Origin: a virus
DNA: 64,000 bases
IMG/VR virus record: IMGVR_UViG_3300025073_000045
Location: 1 to 64,000 of that record
Reading direction: 5' to 3' (one strand)
Below the pieces are notes generated by a model, which did not search any database, had not been told where the DNA came from, and was given only the letters and a program-made list of their open reading frames with translations. The position numbers and the translations under genes were made by a program. Positions within the stretch are counted from its first letter, which is position 1. The number at the start of each line of letters is the position of its first letter. Positions 45,617 to 54,451 of this stretch are shown one piece after another.

Positions 45617-46744
45617 TTATAGATTGTTTTTCTTTAATCCACCTAAAGTACGTTTCTTAGGTGCTTCATCAGCCGGTTTTGGTTCAATTTTAGTTTTTGT
45701 TTCTACTTCAGCTGGTGGAGTTTCAGATTTAACATCAGTATAAACTGCGTCAACAACATTCTCTTCAGCTGGAGTCTCTTTTTTACTTAACGAAAGTCTT
45801 CTTGGAGATTCATCACCGGATGTTTTAATGGATGATTGAGCACCAACCTTAACCTTTGAAGTTGAATCTTTAAAGTCAAATTTAACAGTGGGAAGACCTA
45901 AAGTTTTGATTTGTTCTTCAAATTCTGGGACTTGTGGATAGAAAAAATCTGCTGAATTAACTTTCAAACCCTTGAGATTCATTGGAAATTTCATCAATTT
46001 CTCTTTGATTTCAAGTTCATTCATTGGTTTAATAATCTCATCTAAATCAATTTCACAAGAATTGATAGCATTAATTTCATCTTCAGTGAAGATTTTTTCA
46101 ACACCTAGACTGTCAATGATTTCTTCAGATGTAGCATTTAACCAATCAGCAGGAATTTGACTTTTCCATTGATTATCATATACAGATACTGTATATTTGG
46201 TACCAAATTTCTTAGGTTTAGTTGGGTCAACGCTCTTGTTAATAAGGATTGGATACAAGAAGAAAGGACCATTAAGTAGGAAAGTAGGATCAAGTGGATC
46301 AAGTGATTCTTCAAGACTTTTGATATCATCTCTGATACCTTTTGTAGCCTTGAAAGCTCTTACTTTCTTTTCTCCACGTTCTTGAAGATTTAATGCAAAG
46401 AACCACCATCTGAGCTGTGGTTTCCAACCTACTTCTCCTTTATCACCTAATCCTGAGCGGATTATAGATTCAATTGAGAAGAGAGTATCAACTACTCCAC
46501 CTGATTCAAGAAAATTAAGAGCAATCAATGTAGGAGCATAAAACTTCTCATTATTCTCTTCTGTTTCTTTAATAGAAGGATAGAAAACTGTCTTAATCTT
46601 GAAAGGGCCTTGAACAATACGAAGAAGGTTATTACCCTCAGCAAGTTTAATCTGATCATCAAGATAATTTTCGGGTTCTTGATTCATTTCCCGTTGTTGT
46701 GCTGTAGTACCAATGGTCATACGTTTTTTTACTGGTTCTGGCAT
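45617..46744 (-). CDS. Putative single-stranded DNA-binding protein
   Basis: A 375-residue protein with a strong GGAGG ribosome site. The N-terminal region (LAEGNNLLRIVQGPFKIKTV) resembles the first strand of phage OB-fold binding proteins such as T4 gp32. Aromatic residues follow (LRWWFFALNLQERGEKKVRA). The C-terminal ~75 residues are Lys/Glu/Pro-rich and disordered. High expected expression, location directly upstream of the recA-like gene, and length support the call; the basic rather than acidic C-terminus is unusual. Confidence 0.6.
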   Translation of the reverse strand: MPEPVKKRMTIGTTAQQREMNQEPENYLDDQIKLAEGNNLLRIVQGPFKIKTVFYPSIKETEENNEKFYAPTLIALNFLESGGVVDTLFSIESIIRSGLGDKGEVGWKPQLRWWFFALNLQERGEKKVRAFKATKGIRDDIKSLEESLDPLDPTFLLNGPFFLYPILINKSVDPTKPKKFGTKYTVSVYDNQWKSQIPADWLNATSEEIIDSLGVEKIFTEDEINAINSCEIDLDEIIKPMNELEIKEKLMKFPMNLKGLKVNSADFFYPQVPEFEEQIKTLGLPTVKFDFKDSTSKVKVGAQSSIKTSGDESPRRLSLSKKETPAEENVVDAVYTDVKSETPPAEVETKTKIEPKPADEAPKKRTLGGLKKNNL

Positions 46745-46750
46745 TTAAGG

Positions 46751-46755
46751 CCTCC
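46751..46755 (-). promoter_or_regulatory. Strong ribosome binding site of putative SSB gene
   Basis: On the minus strand AAAAGGAGG precedes the ATG at 46744 by about six bases, the closest match to the consensus in the early operon, fitting a highly expressed protein. Confidence 0.6.
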
Positions 46756-46850
46756 TTTTGATTGTTAGTTATTCAAGATAAAGAATAATAATACTAGTGT
46801 TAAACAGATATAAACTCTTATCTTTATTTCTGCAAACCTGAATATTAAAG

Positions 46851-46878
46851 TAAGAAATAAGAAATAAGAAATAAGAAT
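46851..46878. repeat. Four 7-bp tandem repeats (TAAGAAA)
   Basis: TAAGAAA occurs at 46851, 46858 and 46865, with TAAGAAT at 46872, followed and preceded by copies of AATATTAAA. Could be a regulatory or replication-associated iteron. Confidence 0.7.
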
Positions 46879-46919
46879 ATTAAAACTAGTTTTCCTGCTG
46901 GGTCTCTCATATAGAATTC

Positions 46920-47210
46920 TTATTTATTATGATTTAAGCAATTTGCACATGAAATTATTTTTGCACCTGTAGTTGTAAACTCATCAATATGATCATCAAA
47001 TACACAAAAGTAACCATAACCATCATGAGCTGTTAGTTTTTGTCTCCTTGCATATTTGCATTCAAAATTAATATTTTTAGCTGTAACAGAGAAAGGTGCA
47101 CCAAGAACTTTATCTCTTCTGTCTAAAAGAGTAAAAAAGTTTTGTATCTTGAAGATTGGTTTAAACTTTTCAAGGTCTAATAAATACTGGTCTACACTAG
47201 ATTGAGCCAT
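46920..47210 (-). CDS. Small protein with cysteine pair, possible zinc ribbon
   Basis: A 96-residue protein from ATG 47210, with AAAAGG upstream; it overlaps the previous gene by 14 bases. It has an N-terminal helix followed by FECKYARR, YGYFCVFDD and a C-terminal ISCANCLNH. Four cysteines spaced this way could bind zinc. It may contact DNA or RNA; not recognised. Confidence 0.6.
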   Translation of the reverse strand: MAQSSVDQYLLDLEKFKPIFKIQNFFTLLDRRDKVLGAPFSVTAKNINFECKYARRQKLTAHDGYGYFCVFDDHIDEFTTTGAKIISCANCLNHNK

Positions 47211-47778
47211 CTTTACCTTTTCCCTTTTTAGTAAAATATCTTCTATCAAGCATGCCTTCTAAAATCTTAACTCTTTCAGCAAGAATGAATTGAAGTCCTT
47301 TTATTCTATGAAGTGAATTTTTATAGTTTCCTATTAATTTCTTTTGTTTTAAGAAAGTTTTTCCTTCTTCGGTCATGATGAATTGATTATAAATCATTTT
47401 ATCAGTAGGTTTCGTAAAAGTTGAGGCTAGTTGATTCATTTTGAAAGCTTTAGCAGATTCCATTTCATCTATTAGTTCTTCAATTAGCTCTGCTAAATCA
47501 GCTTCAGATGCTGTCATAGTATATCTTATAGCACTGATTTCTTCTGCTTTTTTCTCAAGGTCAACATCAGAATCTCTATTCATATTACCAATTCTAAGGT
47601 AATTTTCAATATCCATTTCATAATCATTACCATCAAGATATAAATGGAGCTTACTTAAATTATGAGTAGCAAATAATTCTTCAATATTTACTGGCTTAAG
47701 CTTAATAGTAGAGATATCATCAGGTTGGTTTTTCAAAGCCCCAAAACGAAAAGTATTTATACTTCTTTGTTGACTCAT
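47197..47778 (-). CDS. Helical protein with basic tail, unknown
   Basis: A 193-residue protein. The N-terminal ~60 residues contain strands (IKLKPVNIEELF, KLHLYLDGNDYEMDIENYL). The rest is two long helices (SEADLAELIEELIDEMESAK and SLHRIKGLQFILAERVKILE) ending in a Lys/Gly-rich tail. It is the first gene after the phased TTATA array and a 77-bp gap, so it may begin a transcript. Family not recognised. Confidence 0.65.
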   Translation of the reverse strand: MSQQRSINTFRFGALKNQPDDISTIKLKPVNIEELFATHNLSKLHLYLDGNDYEMDIENYLRIGNMNRDSDVDLEKKAEEISAIRYTMTASEADLAELIEELIDEMESAKAFKMNQLASTFTKPTDKMIYNQFIMTEEGKTFLKQKKLIGNYKNSLHRIKGLQFILAERVKILEGMLDRRYFTKKGKGKDGSI

Positions 47779-47782
47779 TAGT

Positions 47783-47820
47783 TTATATCCAGCTTATACC
47801 CAATTTATACTAAATTTATA
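47783..47820 (-). promoter_or_regulatory. Four TTATA boxes phased every 11 bp upstream of operon
   Basis: On the plus strand TTAT begins at 47783, 47794, 47805 and 47816, exactly 11 bp apart (one helical turn), so TATAA boxes face the same side of the helix on the minus strand. They end five bases before the ATG at 47778. TTGTCA further upstream could be a -35. Operator, promoter array or iteron are all possible. Confidence 0.45.
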
Positions 47821-47855
47821 ATTAATTGTAGAAAAAAATTGACAAAATAAATATA

Positions 47856-48821
47856 TTACATCTTTAATTCTTTTAAGAATTTTTTTACTGTTTCTCTACA
47901 TAATGCATAGGGTTTAAATAAAGAACTAAATCCAATTAAATTATATTGTGCGACTGATTTAATTGATGTCCTAACTAATTCTCTTTTAGAAGAAGTTGAC
48001 TCCGAATACCATTTTTGAGTAGCAACATCATAAACTAATACTTTCTTACTCATTGAAGTACATAAAGCATAAATAGCAGTATGATAACCATCAATAAATT
48101 CGCCGTCCGATGGGTTCACAATACTAGAAACCATTATTACTATCTCACTATCTCTAATCATCATGCAAGTGCGTCTCATTAAGTCATTTAATTCCTCAGT
48201 ATACAATGGCCACATAATATTTGATTCAATAATATATTTATCTTGAGAAGCTAAATCTTCTACGAACAATATTTTCTTTTCAATTCCTGGTATTCCAGAT
48301 TCATGCTTAGATATATATTGACGAAGTTCAAATCCAGAATCAATAAGATCTTTATCTATTGATGATTCATCACATACAGACAATATTCTTTTCTTATCAT
48401 TAAAATCATTTATTTCTTTATACTCTGTATTAGCTTTGTAAACATCACTTATTATTTCTTGTGTCCATGAATGAGACTCTTCAAATGTAATATCAAATCC
48501 TAATCTTATGGCATGAGCAATATTCTGACTCATACAATCAGGGTCAATTTCTGTATTGGCTGGTATAGAGAATATAAGCTTCTTTGTAACCATTTTATGC
48601 TTTATCAACTCAAAAACATTGAAAAATTCTATTAATGCCTTCTCCATTAAAGCATTGTCATCAAGTATGTATTCAGTTCTTTTAATAATCTTTGCTTTTT
48701 TTCCCACCGAATACCATATAAAGCCATAAGATCTTTTTATATTTAGTAAACCTTTTTCTTCTTTACCATAAAGAGCAATGATATGGGCATTTGAGTTCAT
48801 ATCTATTTTAGATAGATCCAT
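47856..48821 (-). CDS. Protein with Rossmann-like C-terminal half, possibly nucleoside-deoxyribosyltransferase-related
   Basis: A 321-residue protein. The N-terminal half has RNase H-like alternation (AHIIALYGKEEKGLLN, KKLIFSIPANTEI). The C-terminal half (DSEIVIMVSSIVNPSDGEFI, GYHTAIYALCTSMSKKVLVY, DVATQKWY) recalls the D-x-V-x...S-x-G-x...E-x-x-x-A...K-x-V order of deoxyribosyltransferase/SLOG-like folds, but the diagnostic Glu is not clear. A nucleotide-handling role is possible. No confident family call. Confidence 0.5.
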   Translation of the reverse strand: MDLSKIDMNSNAHIIALYGKEEKGLLNIKRSYGFIWYSVGKKAKIIKRTEYILDDNALMEKALIEFFNVFELIKHKMVTKKLIFSIPANTEIDPDCMSQNIAHAIRLGFDITFEESHSWTQEIISDVYKANTEYKEINDFNDKKRILSVCDESSIDKDLIDSGFELRQYISKHESGIPGIEKKILFVEDLASQDKYIIESNIMWPLYTEELNDLMRRTCMMIRDSEIVIMVSSIVNPSDGEFIDGYHTAIYALCTSMSKKVLVYDVATQKWYSESTSSKRELVRTSIKSVAQYNLIGFSSLFKPYALCRETVKKFLKELKM

Positions 48822-49026
48822 TTCCTAAATCCTCAATAATTACATAATTACTTTCAAAATCTACTTTTAAAATCCAAAAATTATTATGAGGTCCAAGTGA
48901 AGTTTTGATAATACTTATGTGATAAGAAGTAACAGTCATTTCACCCACATGAAACTTTTCAATACCATTATCTTGATTGATAATATCTTTTACTAAATAA
49001 CTATGAAATAATTCTAATTCTTTCAT
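48808..49026 (-). CDS. Small phage protein, unknown
   Basis: A 72-residue protein, strand-rich (GEMTVTSYHISIIKTSLGPH, FWILKVDFESNYVIIEDLG), overlapping the next gene by 14 bases. Likely a small beta-barrel; no motif recognised. Confidence 0.55.
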   Translation of the reverse strand: MKELELFHSYLVKDIINQDNGIEKFHVGEMTVTSYHISIIKTSLGPHNNFWILKVDFESNYVIIEDLGNGSI

Positions 49027-49057
49027 CTAATTTTATCCTTCTGTAAGTTAAAAATTA

Positions 49058-49095
49058 GGCTTCCAACAGCGGGAGGTTCAATTGGAAGCCATTAT
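49058..49095 (-). terminator. Terminator downstream of DUF932-like gene
   Basis: GGCTTCCAA (49058-49066) and TTGGAAGCC (49082-49090) form a 9-bp stem with a 15-nt loop; the minus-strand continuation TAATTTTTAAC gives a U-tract. It lies just after the stop of the gene at 49096. Confidence 0.75.
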
Positions 49096-50112
49096 TTATT
49101 CTGCTTCATCTAAAGCATTAAATAATAGATTACCAGCAAAAGTTTGAACTTTTCTTGAAATTCCAGCATCTTTTGTAAGATTACTACCATAATTAGTAAT
49201 ATTATAGTAGAGATCATATTGTGAGTGAGTAAGCAACCTTTCTTCATCTTCCTCAGATTTTTCACTGATCATGGCATACTCATTGTAAATTGCGCTTCCC
49301 ATAAGAAGCTGAGTGTCATCACCAATAATTCTTGAAAATCTTTTATCAATTTTCTTCAAAGCTGCAAACTCAATCATATTTTCATCAAGATATTTAAAGG
49401 CATTTTCAAGCTCTTCTTTACTTAAAACCATCTTTTTAACCTTTTCAATGAAAGCTTCAAGTAATGTATTTACATCATTTCTTGATTTAAGATTCAATTT
49501 TTCTCTTCCAATGCTACGTGGAGCAATTGCTCCATTTGTACACCTCAAAGTCCAAAGTTCCATGAAAGCTTGAGTTACAGATGAACAAGTTGGGAAGTGC
49601 ATTATTGAAGAACCAATTTTATGGATATCACCCACAGATGCAACTTCTAATCCGTTTTCAGGTATGATTTCCATTTTCAACCAATGATTGGTGAACATAA
49701 ACCTTGAACCTTCCTTAATCTTATTAATGAAGGCAAAATTAGAAATGTTTGTTAAGCGTGAGTTGTCATTCATATCAATGATGGTTTCAGATTCAGGTTT
49801 GAAGTAAGTGTCCAGTCTGTCAAGTTCTCTTTCTTTTGAAAGCCTGTTAACATCAAAGATTAGTTGATCGGTTGGAACCATCTTTGCATAACCCCAAGGA
49901 ATTTTGAGAGTTGAGCACAGATTCATAAATCCGCTTTCAGAGATTTTGAAAGGATTTCCTTGAAGAGTTAATTCTCCATTATCAGTAATTTTCAAATCTC
50001 TAAAAAGTAATTGGGCTTTTTCATAATCAGTAGATTTTTCTGCATAAGCTAAAGCTTCATCATAGCTTTTTGTAGAAAAATGATCATCTTCTTGTAAGTC
50101 TAACATATTCAA
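49096..50112 (-). CDS. DUF932-like phage/plasmid protein
   Basis: A 338-residue protein with features of the DUF932 family of phage and plasmid proteins: FAFINKIKEGSRFMFTN, LWTLRCTNGAIAPRSIGREK, and the C-terminal SQYDLYYNITNYGSNLTKDA region with an LLFNAL ending. Their biochemical role is not settled; they are abundant early or replication-associated proteins in some phages. A dedicated downstream terminator and ~55-bp upstream gap suggest an individually regulated, possibly highly expressed gene. Confidence 0.65.
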   Translation of the reverse strand: MNMLDLQEDDHFSTKSYDEALAYAEKSTDYEKAQLLFRDLKITDNGELTLQGNPFKISESGFMNLCSTLKIPWGYAKMVPTDQLIFDVNRLSKERELDRLDTYFKPESETIIDMNDNSRLTNISNFAFINKIKEGSRFMFTNHWLKMEIIPENGLEVASVGDIHKIGSSIMHFPTCSSVTQAFMELWTLRCTNGAIAPRSIGREKLNLKSRNDVNTLLEAFIEKVKKMVLSKEELENAFKYLDENMIEFAALKKIDKRFSRIIGDDTQLLMGSAIYNEYAMISEKSEEDEERLLTHSQYDLYYNITNYGSNLTKDAGISRKVQTFAGNLLFNALDEAE

Positions 50113-50167
50113 TTCTCCCGAATTATTTTTGTTAATTGTTAAAACAAATATAATTCATCAGTTTCAT

Positions 50168-50626
50168 CTATAAAAATCTCTCCATCTTATAAATAAATTG
50201 AATCTTTTCAATCCTATTTCTAAAAATCAGTACTATAGGCCATTCTTTATTCATACCTCTAATATTTTCTGGTCTATCATGTCTAATCCAATGTATTCTG
50301 CAGACATGTCCTTGATGCTTAATGAGAATTTTAAACTGAGCATATGTATTAATATTTAAGATTTCAATACTATACATATCAAAAAGTCTTATAATCTCAT
50401 TTAATAAATCATTTATAGAGTGATCAGATATGATAATTATATTTTCATTACTATTATTCATAATTACATTAACTAGATTCATAAGTTCAGCAGTGGTAGC
50501 ACCACTTCTATATGGAACCATCTCTTCCATTTTCCACGCATGATAATGTAATAAATCTATATTAAGATTAGGATCATTATTCCCATACATTTTTTTAAAT
50601 ACTTCTAGCATATTTAAATCTCTCAT
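50168..50626 (-). CDS. Small protein, possible degenerate P-loop
   Basis: A 152-residue protein. PYRSGATTAELMNLVNVIM followed by NENIIIISDHSINDLLNEII resembles the P-loop, helix, strand opening of small phage ATPases, but the Walker Lys is absent. A final segment (PIVLIFRNRIEKIQFIYKM) is strand-like. Either a degenerate NTPase or unrelated; no function proposed. Confidence 0.5.
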   Translation of the reverse strand: MRDLNMLEVFKKMYGNNDPNLNIDLLHYHAWKMEEMVPYRSGATTAELMNLVNVIMNNSNENIIIISDHSINDLLNEIIRLFDMYSIEILNINTYAQFKILIKHQGHVCRIHWIRHDRPENIRGMNKEWPIVLIFRNRIEKIQFIYKMERFL

Positions 50627-50913
50627 AGTGATAATCCTAAAGATTTTGCTAACTCTCTTTTATATGCAATCTCTTTAATTAATGCTTCCATTAGCATAGC
50701 TTTTGGTCCTCCGCCAATCATAATACCATCAATAATAGATACTTTTAATTGAGTTGATACTATATAGTGACTTTGCCACCAGATAAAACTGATACCTTCT
50801 TGACGCTCACTTATTTTAATCTGCTCCATATGCTTAGGCAAAGGAATTGATGCTATTACAATTTCTAAAACTTCTTCTCTTGAATATTCTTTTAAATTCA
50901 TTTTATTACTCAT
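50623..50913 (-). CDS. Small phage protein, unknown
   Basis: A 96-residue protein from ATG 50913, overlapping the previous stop by eight bases (ATGAGTAA). N-terminal helix (SREEVLEIVIASIPLP), a strand pair (GISFIWWQSHYIVSTQL) and a Gly-rich turn (IMIGGGPKAMLME). No family recognised. Confidence 0.6.
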   Translation of the reverse strand: MSNKMNLKEYSREEVLEIVIASIPLPKHMEQIKISERQEGISFIWWQSHYIVSTQLKVSIIDGIMIGGGPKAMLMEALIKEIAYKRELAKSLGLSL

Positions 50914-51163
50914 CAAATAAGTTATTTAATCTATCATCTTTATGTTCATACTTAATTTTAACTCTATTATAAAGCTCAATACCTTTTTCATCATCTTCTA
51001 AAAGCCTACAAATCAAATTTCTATCTAATCCATCTAAATCTTGATAATTACTTAAGTCATCATTCCCACGTTTTATAATTGATAAGACAGTTTTAATCTC
51101 TTCTTGGTCATAATTATGTCTACCTTCACTAAAATATTCAATTAATTCAGATTTAAGTGACAT
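50906..51163 (-). CDS. Small acidic helical protein, unknown
   Basis: An 85-residue, acidic, helical protein (KTVLSIIKRGNDDLSNYQDL, NLICRLLEDDEKGIELYNRV). It starts two bases after the previous gene's stop. No motif recognised. Confidence 0.6.
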   Translation of the reverse strand: MSLKSELIEYFSEGRHNYDQEEIKTVLSIIKRGNDDLSNYQDLDGLDRNLICRLLEDDEKGIELYNRVKIKYEHKDDRLNNLFDE

Positions 51164-51165
51164 AT

Positions 51166-51402
51166 TTACCTCTTTCTCCCATCTTCATATATTAAAGCAT
51201 CAAATAATTTTGTAGCAATTTCTTTATTAATCTTTTTTAAGAATCGATAGCTAATATAAATGCCTTCTTGTTTACCTCTTTCATAAGAAAGACTTAATCC
51301 TCCAGAAATACCTGCAGGACTTATAGCTTTAACTTTCTGGCCTCTAAAGGTCTTTGCTATAAAATTGCTTCTTATGTCTGCTATATTATCTTTTCTTGAC
51401 AT
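51166..51402 (-). CDS. Small basic protein downstream of DNA polymerase
   Basis: A 78-residue protein from ATG 51402, with GGAG upstream inside the polymerase's last codons. It is basic, with FIAKTFRGQKVKAISPAGIS and a C-terminal helix. Probably translationally coupled to the polymerase. Function unknown. Confidence 0.6.
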   Translation of the reverse strand: MSRKDNIADIRSNFIAKTFRGQKVKAISPAGISGGLSLSYERGKQEGIYISYRFLKKINKEIATKLFDALIYEDGRKR

Positions 51403-51403
51403 T

Positions 51404-54400
51404 TTATTCTCCAAATCTATTTTTGAATATTTCAAGCTCAGATTCTAACTTAACTTTAATTCTATCAAGTGGTAACCATTTTGTATCTTTCACTACCATT
51501 AAATTAGGTATAATTGGTTTAAGCATATCAATCTCATTAACATGTAAGTATCCATCTGCTTCATCATGGACAGTGAACAGACAACAGGATTTTAATTGAT
51601 TATCCTTGAAATATTCTCTAATTCTCATGAAGCCACATTGAGCAATATCACTTGCTGCTCCTTGAATGATGCTGTTAATACCCTGTCTAAAAGCTTCTTC
51701 CCAAGCAGCATTATTTGTGGAATTAACTTCTGGTAATCGTCTAATCCTACCTAATTTTGAAATTAAGAACCCTGTGGACAGTGCAAAATCTCTAACTTCA
51801 GATTGAAATTCAGCTGTTCTATGGTACCGGCTCCAGAACCACTTTGAATGGTCTGCTGCTAATGTTAAATCGACTTTCTCTTCACCTCTTTCAAGTTTTT
51901 CATTAATTGAAGAAACTTTTTTATCATCAGAACCACCATATAGACCACCAAAATTACAAAGTTTAGTAAGTTTTCTATATCTTTTCATTTGAGGATCTTT
52001 AGAATCATATTCAAGATTTTGTCCATGATAAAATAAATCAAGAGCTGCCATCCAGTGAATGTCTCTTCCAGCTTCAATATCATCTAACATATTAAAGTCT
52101 TGTGCGTGATCTGCCATTAATCTTAATTCTGCTTGTGAAAGATCTGCTGAGAAAAATTTATATTCATCAGATGGTGGGGCAAATATACCTCTAATATTTG
52201 ATTTAGGCGTTTTCTTGGGTAAATTTTGTACATTTGGGGTTGAACTTAATCTTCCAGATGTAGTGCCAACTACTTTCATTGAGAAATGTAATCTATTAGT
52301 CGATTCATCTAGTCTTGATAATAATTTTTTACCTTCAAGATAAGTATTTATCATTTTTGCTTTTTTCTTATACTCAAGAATATCTTCTAATAAAGTTGCT
52401 CTTAATTGATATTCTTCTTTATCTTCTGGTGATGAACTGATTGATTCAACTTTGTTATATGAGAATTCTAATAATTGTTTTAATGTATCTTGATCTGTTG
52501 AAGCATCATCACTGTCAATGACTTTGTTATATTTTCCTTTTGATTTTTTATAAAGACCTTTATCTATTGCAGCATTAGTTGGTTTTACAGGTTCAAAATC
52601 TAACTTCTCAAATAAAACTATCTTTAATTGGTTAGAAGAATTTATATTAAATAACTTACCGGATTCATCAAGAGGTTCTGGAATAATAGGTTTTACTTGC
52701 TTAAAAATATTCTCTTCCAATTCTTCCATTCTATCTTTATATTCTTCAGCAGTTCTTGTAGCATATTCTCTATCAAAGTATACTCCTTCAATTTCAGCAT
52801 CCATATAATGTTTTTGAAGAGGCATGTAAAAATCAAATAAGTATTGTTTTAATAATGCTGCTCCATGATATTTCTTTTCAAGTTTATCAATCTCTTCCAT
52901 GCCTTCATTAAATATTCGTAATGTAGCATCAGCATCTTTTGCACCATAAATACCTAACTTATTTAATCCAATATCAGAATAGTTTTCAACTTCTTTCTTT
53001 TCTTCAGTAAGATTACTGTAGACTTCATTTTTGTATCCGGCTAAATCTGGATATCTTGCTGATAGAAAATCAAGCGATTTTTCTTTGTTTTCATTGATTA
53101 TATATGTCATAATCATTGTATCACAATAGAAATTCTTTATTACTATTCCAAATTGAACTTGTAAGAAAGTAGCATCAAATTTACCATTATGCAATACTTT
53201 TTTGATCTTTTCATCTTCAAGTAAATCTTTCAAAAGTGAGATTACTTCATCGATGTCATCACCAAAAATGAAGTAGAATTGTTCATCTTCAAGGTATGCT
53301 AATTCCGGATCATGATCTACATATTCTTTTAAGATCTTGCCTTTAACATAGAGAGGTACATAAAAACCTTCTCCATGCTTATTTGAGAATGAAATACCAA
53401 TTATGAAATCTTTATGAGAACCATATTCTCTTTCCTTATAACCTTTTCTTTTTTTATCTTTTATAGTTATAAATTCTTTATAATTAAAACCAGATGTTTC
53501 AATATCAGTTGATAGTAATTCGCTTTGCTTCATACTTAACATTAGAGACTTAAAATCATTAATATTATCAATAATTTTATATGTACCTTTTGGAATGTCA
53601 GGAGTAAATCCAATTAGCCTATTCTCCATTGAATCCATAAAAAGCTGAATTTTTAACTCATCATAAAATTTAGTACCAGGATTAAAAAATGAAGGGTGGT
53701 AAGTTATATAGAAAGATAAATTAAGTTCTGGTAAGAAGTTATAATCTTTTGATTCAAACTTTGTATTAAGATGACCATCCACTTTTAGTTTCTTTTTTGT
53801 CACTTGTTCAATAGCATTATTACCACATAGAATTAATATTGGAGGTTCTGCTCCAAGATTTGCATTTAGTTCTGTTATATGCATTATGAAATTTTCTAAA
53901 TAAGGTCTACAATGATTTGAAGCATCTTTATTGAATTTACTCGATTCACCTCTACATAAATGTATAGAGGTAATTGCATAATTAGTCATCTCAAGGTCAT
54001 TTAATGCTTGAATAAAATTTTGACCATCATTCCCTTTAGTGAGCATTAAAGCTTTTCCGACGTGTTGAACTAATGCTCCTTTATCAGTGATAAAAATAAA
54101 CTCAATTGGAGAATCAACAGCATTAAGATTAAACCAAGAACCATATGAAGGAGAAAACTTATGGTATTTTGCATCTTTATAGAATGGACAGCCATCACAA
54201 ACTGAAGGTTCTTCATCAAAATGAAATTCTGTGGGTTCAAATCCTAGTAAACTAAGGTATGATTCTTGAGCTTTTTCATTGATCTTTGCTTTATCTCTTC
54301 TAGATTGTTTTTCTTTTTCATAAGATTTATACTTATATTCTTTAAATGTTGATTTAAGTAAGTGAGGTAAATCATAGTAAAATTGTTGTGGAGTTCTCAT
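51404..54400 (-). CDS. Family A DNA polymerase with N-terminal UDG-like domain and 3'-5' exonuclease
   Basis: A 998-residue replicative polymerase; ATG 54400 is chosen for AAGGA upstream. Residues ~60-260 resemble a family 4/5-like uracil-DNA glycosylase domain: Cys68-x2-Cys71, Cys149 and Cys164 match the 4Fe-4S spacing, and TYHPSFF its second motif, while the GEAPG motif is not visible, so activity may be lost. Exonuclease motifs are STDIETSG (Asp299, Glu301), LHNGKFDATF and AKDADATLR. Polymerase motifs are SADLSQAELR, RKLTKLCNFGGLYGG (Phe at the Phe762 position) and TVHDEADG. SPO1 polymerase has a comparable N-terminal UDG-like domain. Confidence 0.9.
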   Translation of the reverse strand: MRTPQQFYYDLPHLLKSTFKEYKYKSYEKEKQSRRDKAKINEKAQESYLSLLGFEPTEFHFDEEPSVCDGCPFYKDAKYHKFSPSYGSWFNLNAVDSPIEFIFITDKGALVQHVGKALMLTKGNDGQNFIQALNDLEMTNYAITSIHLCRGESSKFNKDASNHCRPYLENFIMHITELNANLGAEPPILILCGNNAIEQVTKKKLKVDGHLNTKFESKDYNFLPELNLSFYITYHPSFFNPGTKFYDELKIQLFMDSMENRLIGFTPDIPKGTYKIIDNINDFKSLMLSMKQSELLSTDIETSGFNYKEFITIKDKKRKGYKEREYGSHKDFIIGISFSNKHGEGFYVPLYVKGKILKEYVDHDPELAYLEDEQFYFIFGDDIDEVISLLKDLLEDEKIKKVLHNGKFDATFLQVQFGIVIKNFYCDTMIMTYIINENKEKSLDFLSARYPDLAGYKNEVYSNLTEEKKEVENYSDIGLNKLGIYGAKDADATLRIFNEGMEEIDKLEKKYHGAALLKQYLFDFYMPLQKHYMDAEIEGVYFDREYATRTAEEYKDRMEELEENIFKQVKPIIPEPLDESGKLFNINSSNQLKIVLFEKLDFEPVKPTNAAIDKGLYKKSKGKYNKVIDSDDASTDQDTLKQLLEFSYNKVESISSSPEDKEEYQLRATLLEDILEYKKKAKMINTYLEGKKLLSRLDESTNRLHFSMKVVGTTSGRLSSTPNVQNLPKKTPKSNIRGIFAPPSDEYKFFSADLSQAELRLMADHAQDFNMLDDIEAGRDIHWMAALDLFYHGQNLEYDSKDPQMKRYRKLTKLCNFGGLYGGSDDKKVSSINEKLERGEEKVDLTLAADHSKWFWSRYHRTAEFQSEVRDFALSTGFLISKLGRIRRLPEVNSTNNAAWEEAFRQGINSIIQGAASDIAQCGFMRIREYFKDNQLKSCCLFTVHDEADGYLHVNEIDMLKPIIPNLMVVKDTKWLPLDRIKVKLESELEIFKNRFGE

Positions 54401-54451
54401 ATTAATCCTTGAATAGAACAATTATTTTATTAACTTAACAAATATAAATCA

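Larger units (their letters stand above)
46745..46919 (-). promoter_or_regulatory. Intergenic leader of SSB-recA operon
   Basis: A 175-bp non-coding gap, the longest in the window. It contains four 7-bp tandem repeats (46851-46878), a 12-bp palindrome AAAACTAGTTTT (46882-46893) and inverted ATAAAGA/TCTTTAT motifs. A TTGCAG and TATATC pair, 17 bases apart on the minus strand (about 46811-46839), is a candidate promoter. It probably holds promoter and control sequences. Confidence 0.4.

Noticed and set aside
54421-54421. Upstream start for DNA polymerase at 54421
   Set aside because: ATG at 54400 has AAGGA at the right distance; the upstream codons add only MFYSRIN with no ribosome site.
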